From: UBA5069 sp964560495
GTDB lineage: Bacteria > Chloroflexota > Anaerolineae > Caldilineales > Caldilineaceae
Assembly: GCA_964560495.1 (NCBI GenBank)
Contig: CAZLMM010000003.1
Span: 62,001 to 126,000, forward strand
DNA length: 64,000 bases
Reading direction: 5' to 3'
The notes below the pieces were generated by a model. The model was not told the DNA's origin, made no database searches, and was given only the letters and a program-made list of their open reading frames with translations. Each line of letters begins with the position of its first letter. Within the stretch, counting starts at the first letter, position 1. Shown here piece after piece: positions 60,958 through 64,000 of this stretch. The translations under genes were made by a program, and so were the position numbers.

Positions 60958-62793
60958 ATGTTGAACGTTTCACCTATACGCCGCGAGTACGAAACGCTTC
61001 CCGGCATCAACGACATCACCATTCCCGCGGTTGCGCCGCTGCCCACAGGCGAAAGCGACGACACCCGCCGCATCGTGGAACGCTTTGGCGAGGACATCCT
61101 GGCTGCGGGGCTTCACAACGGCATTCAGACAGTCTACGTCTCCCCAGAGCGACTCCTGGATCTGGCGCACTTTGTCAAGGACGCCCCCCATCTGGCCTAC
61201 GAGGCGCTCATCGACGTGACTGCGGTGGATCGTTCCAAACTGCCCATGGGCGACGACACGGCGCGTTTCCACACCATCTATCAGCTCCGCTCCTACGAAC
61301 GCAAGCAGCATCTGATGATCGTGTGCCCGTTGGATGATGTGGACCCGCCTACTGCCCCCAGCCTGACGCCAGTCTTTGCCGGCGCAAACTGGCCCGAGCG
61401 CGAGACCTTTGACCTCATGGGCGTGCGCTTTGGCGATCATCCCGACCTGCGCCGCATTCTCATGCCCGACTTCTGGCCGAATCATCCACTGCGCAAGGAT
61501 GTGCCCCTGGGCGGCGAGGAAGTGCCTTTTTCCCTCACCTGGGGCGATCCAGAGTTCGCCTCGCTGGGCACGCAGATATTGCCCGCTGAGAGCCAGCCGC
61601 CGACCCTGCCGCCCGGCATGAGCCGCGAGAACATGATCATCAACATGGGGCCGCACCACCCCAGCACCCACGGCGTGCTGCGTCTGGTGGTGGAGCTGGA
61701 TGGCGAAACCGTCGTCAACATCGACCCGGATTTGGGCTATCTCCATAGCGGTTTCGAAAAGACCGGGGAAAACAAACGATATAAAGACTTTGTCTACTAC
61801 ACCGACCGCATGGACTACCTGTCGGGGATGAATAACAACCTGGGCTACGTTTTGACAGTGGAGAAAATGTTGGGCGTCGAGATTCCCCCGCGCGCCCAGG
61901 TGATCCGCGTCATCATGGGCGAATTGCAGCGCATTGCATCCCATCTCTTCTGGCTCTCCACCCACGTACTCGATGTCTCTGGCACCGGCATGAGCTTGCT
62001 CATGTACGCCACCCGTGAGCGTGAGCGTATCCTCGATCTCTTCGAGATGGCCTGCGGCGCGCGCCTCACCGTGAGCTATATCCGCGTCGGCGGCGTGTGG
62101 AAAGATTTGCCGCCCGCCTTCCTGACCAATTTGCAGGGATTTCTTCAGTTGATGCCAGGAATGATCGACAGCTACGAAGCCATGCTCACCGATGGCCCAC
62201 TCTGGCGCGAGCGGCTGGAAGGCGTCGGCAAACTCAGCCGCGCCCAGGTGATCAACATGGGGTTGACCGGTCCCATGTTGCGCGGCAGCGGCGTCGATTG
62301 GGACTTGCGCCGCGACATGCCATATTGCGGCTACGAAAACTACGACTTCAAAGTGCCCGTGGCGAACGAGGGCGACTGCTACGCCCGTTACATGGTGCGC
62401 ATGGAAGAAATGCGCCAGAGCCTGCGCATCATCGAGCAGGCGGTGAAGAATCTACCCGACGGCCCCTACAAGAGCGAAGAGCGCAAAGTGAGCCTACCGC
62501 CCCGCGCCGAGCTGGACGTGAGCATGGAGGCGCTGATTCATCATTTCAAACTCATGACCGAGGGCTTCCGCGTGCCGCCTGGCATGGCCTATCACGGCAT
62601 CGAGGCCAGCAAAGGTGAGCTGGGCTTTTTCGTCTACAGCGACGGCTCGGGCGTGCCCTATCGCCTGCACGTCCATGGCCCATCCTTCAACAATCTCTTT
62701 GCCGTGAGCGCGATGAGCAAGGGCGCGATGCTTTCGGACATCGTGACCAATATCGGTTCGATTGACATCGTGTTGGGCGAGGTGGATCGCTAA
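60958..62793 (+). CDS. nuoCD: NADH-quinone oxidoreductase subunits C and D, fused
   Basis: A 611-residue fusion. Residues 30-200 are subunit C (HLAYEALIDVTAVDRSKLP, WPERETFDLMGVRFGDHPDL, RRILMPDFWPNHPLRKDVPL). Residues 220-611 are subunit D (INMGPHHPSTHGVLRLVVEL, GYLHSGFEKTGENK, FELMRASG-type region replaced by DLFEMACGARLT, and the C-terminal SIDIVLGEVDR), which lines the quinone cavity. Fusion of C and D is known in several lineages, including E. coli. Confidence 0.96.
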   Translation: MLNVSPIRREYETLPGINDITIPAVAPLPTGESDDTRRIVERFGEDILAAGLHNGIQTVYVSPERLLDLAHFVKDAPHLAYEALIDVTAVDRSKLPMGDDTARFHTIYQLRSYERKQHLMIVCPLDDVDPPTAPSLTPVFAGANWPERETFDLMGVRFGDHPDLRRILMPDFWPNHPLRKDVPLGGEEVPFSLTWGDPEFASLGTQILPAESQPPTLPPGMSRENMIINMGPHHPSTHGVLRLVVELDGETVVNIDPDLGYLHSGFEKTGENKRYKDFVYYTDRMDYLSGMNNNLGYVLTVEKMLGVEIPPRAQVIRVIMGELQRIASHLFWLSTHVLDVSGTGMSLLMYATRERERILDLFEMACGARLTVSYIRVGGVWKDLPPAFLTNLQGFLQLMPGMIDSYEAMLTDGPLWRERLEGVGKLSRAQVINMGLTGPMLRGSGVDWDLRRDMPYCGYENYDFKVPVANEGDCYARYMVRMEEMRQSLRIIEQAVKNLPDGPYKSEERKVSLPPRAELDVSMEALIHHFKLMTEGFRVPPGMAYHGIEASKGELGFFVYSDGSGVPYRLHVHGPSFNNLFAVSAMSKGAMLSDIVTNIGSIDIVLGEVDR

Positions 62794-62802
62794 CGAGGGG
62801 AC

Positions 62803-63376
62803 ATGCCGACCTACGAGCAGGATTTCTACGCCTGGACCCAAGAACAAGCTCGCATGTTGCGCGCCGGCGCGTTGGCGCACCTGGATATTCCAAATCTGGT
62901 TGAGGAAATAGAAAGCATGGGGCGCAGCGAAAAGCGAGAGCTAGTACACGAAGGCGCAAGTAACCCAATGGTTGTCATGCTGAGCGCCAGCGAAGCATCT
63001 CGCGCTGCCACCCAGATGCTTCACTGCGTTCAGCATGACAATACCACCGGCTCATTTAGGCCCACGTGTACTAGTCAGCCGACTCACTGTGTTGTTGGCG
63101 CATTTGCTCAAGTGGCAGCACCAGCCTAACCTGCGGTCGCGCAGTTGGGAACTCACGATGACGGAACAGCGCGAACAAGTCGATGAAGTCCTGGAGGACA
63201 ATCCGAGCCTACAAATTCAACTGTCAGAGCTGATCGCTCGAGCGTATCGCTATGCGCGCATTGAAGCTGCCACGGAGACCGGTCTCGCATTGACGACGTT
63301 TCCCAGTCGATGTCCCTACTCCATGGACCAAATACTAGAACTCGACTGGGCACCTACACAGCAAATGGAACAGTGA
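62803..63376 (+). pseudogene. DUF29 family protein gene interrupted by a small palindromic element
   Basis: The N-terminal half (TYEQDFYAWTQEQARMLRAG, NLVEEIESMGRSEKREL) and the C-terminal half (LLAHLLKWQHQPNLRSRSW, LTMTEQREQVDEVLEDNPSL, TTFPSRCPYSMDQIL) are classic DUF29. Between them lies a 126-bp insertion. Removing it with one copy of the flanking CTAG (130 bases) restores one frame of 147 residues, the normal DUF29 length, reading through KREL-VSRL. DUF29 function is unknown. As it stands the gene yields a truncated, altered product. It lies inside the forward nuo operon, ten bases after nuoCD. Confidence 0.85.
62945..63070. mobile_element. 126-bp MITE-like palindromic insertion with CTAG target duplication
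   Basis: The element begins TACACG and ends CGTGTA, and is flanked on both sides by CTAG (62941-62944 and 63071-63074). Its core is a long hairpin: GTTGTCATGCTGAGCG with GAAGCATCT in the left arm, AGATGCTTC with GTTCAGCATGACAA in the right. It has no coding capacity, so it would need a transposase in trans. A four-base CTAG duplication is compatible with IS5-like elements; that assignment is inferred. Confidence 0.82.
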
Positions 63377-64000
63377 TGATGCTTTCAGAATCTATTCGCA
63401 CCGAAATCGAAAAGTGGATGGCCTTGTATCCAGCAGGTCGCCAGCGTTCAGCGATTTTGCCGGCGCTCTATGTCATCCAGCGCGAGTTTGGCTATTGCCC
63501 AGTGGAGGCGCAGAATGAACTGGCCGTCCTGCTCGACCTGGAACCGGCCGAAGTGGGCGCGGTGGTGGATTTCTATCACATGTTCCACACTGAGCCAAAG
63601 GGCGAATATCACATCGAAGTGTGCACCAACGTGCCCTGTATGTTGCGGGGCGCCAACCAGTGTATGCACCACTTCGAGGAGAAGTTGGGCATTCATCACG
63701 GCGAGAAGAGCGCCGACGACCGCTTTGCCCTGGATCATATGGAATGCCTGGGGTCGTGCGGCACCGCACCCATGGTTTCCATCACCGAGCGCAAAACCGG
63801 CCAGATCCGCTACTTCGAGGAGCTGGACTCCGCCGACGATGTGGAGAAGGTGCTGACGCTGGTCAAAAGCGGCAAGGCCTTCACCACATTGGAGCGTTGG
63901 ACGCCCGAAGGCGACCCCGCGCTGGAAGGCAAGGCCGCCGGCCCTTATCGCATCGGCGGCATGGAGAAGCCCGTGCTCACGGCGCGGGTTTTCAAGCCCG
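63376..64000 (+). CDS. nuoE: NADH-quinone oxidoreductase subunit E, possibly fused to F (runs off window)
   Basis: The visible 208 codons encode the thioredoxin-like 24-kDa subunit: RSAILPALYVIQREFGYCP, VVDFYHMFHTEPKGEYHIEV, and four Cys ligands of the N1a 2Fe-2S cluster in CTNVPC and CLGSC. The ATG at 63376 overlaps the DUF29 stop (TGATG); the next codon is also ATG. After the usual end of subunit E the frame stays open through a linker (YRIGGMEKPVLTARVFKP) that resembles the start of subunit F. A nuoEF fusion is therefore possible, but the window ends before it can be shown. Confidence 0.93.
   Translation, partial: MMLSESIRTEIEKWMALYPAGRQRSAILPALYVIQREFGYCPVEAQNELAVLLDLEPAEVGAVVDFYHMFHTEPKGEYHIEVCTNVPCMLRGANQCMHHFEEKLGIHHGEKSADDRFALDHMECLGSCGTAPMVSITERKTGQIRYFEELDSADDVEKVLTLVKSGKAFTTLERWTPEGDPALEGKAAGPYRIGGMEKPVLTARVFKP

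Overview
The window looks like a piece of a high-GC, environmental (probably metagenome-assembled) chromosome from the Chloroflexota, most likely an Anaerolineae/Caldilineae-type lineage. Support is circumstantial: large modular extracellular proteins built from NBR1-like Ig, META, prealbumin-like and Pro/Thr-rich segments, a short recurring R-I-F/Y-L-P motif in exported proteins, an F420-dependent NADP reductase, a BTAD/MalT-like regulator, and a split complex I locus. No rRNA, tRNA, CRISPR array or complete insertion sequence was seen. One 100-N gap (488-587) is flanked by a 55-bp exact duplication and is almost certainly a scaffolding artefact.

Layout. 1-1.5 kb: an amino-acid ABC transporter (binding lipoprotein, then permease). 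2-5.2 kb: a cupredoxin-like segment abutting an Rhs fragment with a divergent C-terminal tip, then a UPF0175/DUF3368 toxin-antitoxin pair. 5.5-20 kb: exported proteins (a 1,791-residue subtilase with a degenerate clostripain-like domain, a Tat lipoprotein dienelactone hydrolase, a solute-binding/NBR1-Ig fusion, a holin-like membrane protein and a META/S41 protein) plus a PIN/Phd pair. Dispersed palindromic repeats punctuate the intergenic spaces.

20.2-27.8 kb holds the most striking locus: four co-directional genes, three of the junctions being overlaps or short gaps, encoding a NERD-domain protein kinase, a membrane histidine kinase, a stand-alone receiver protein and a 1,218-residue superfamily 2 helicase. 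A dense group of toxin-antitoxin modules (HigBA, PIN/ribbon-helix-helix, Phd/RelE, an orphan XRE antitoxin) follows at 28.3-31.9 kb. Together this has the look of a defence island, and the kinase/two-component/helicase operon does not match a defence system I can name.

31.9-48 kb: a BTAD/MalT-like regulator, a META/alpha-beta hydrolase lipoprotein that shares modules with the S41 protein, a large beta-helix adhesin-like protein, then a reverse-strand set of F420 reductase, MurE ligase and a beta-propeller/PT-rich membrane-anchored protein. 48.3-50.9 kb: a more A/T-rich operon for a Tat-exported multicopper oxidase, a ZIP metal transporter and a cupredoxin lipoprotein, plausibly an oxidase-coupled metal uptake unit.

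51-64 kb: respiratory complex I split into two divergent operons. The reverse operon carries nuoA, H, J, K, a TPR-like membrane gene, L, M and N. The forward operon carries a second nuoA, nuoB, a fused nuoCD, a DUF29 gene broken by a 126-bp palindromic insertion, and nuoE, which may continue into nuoF beyond the window.
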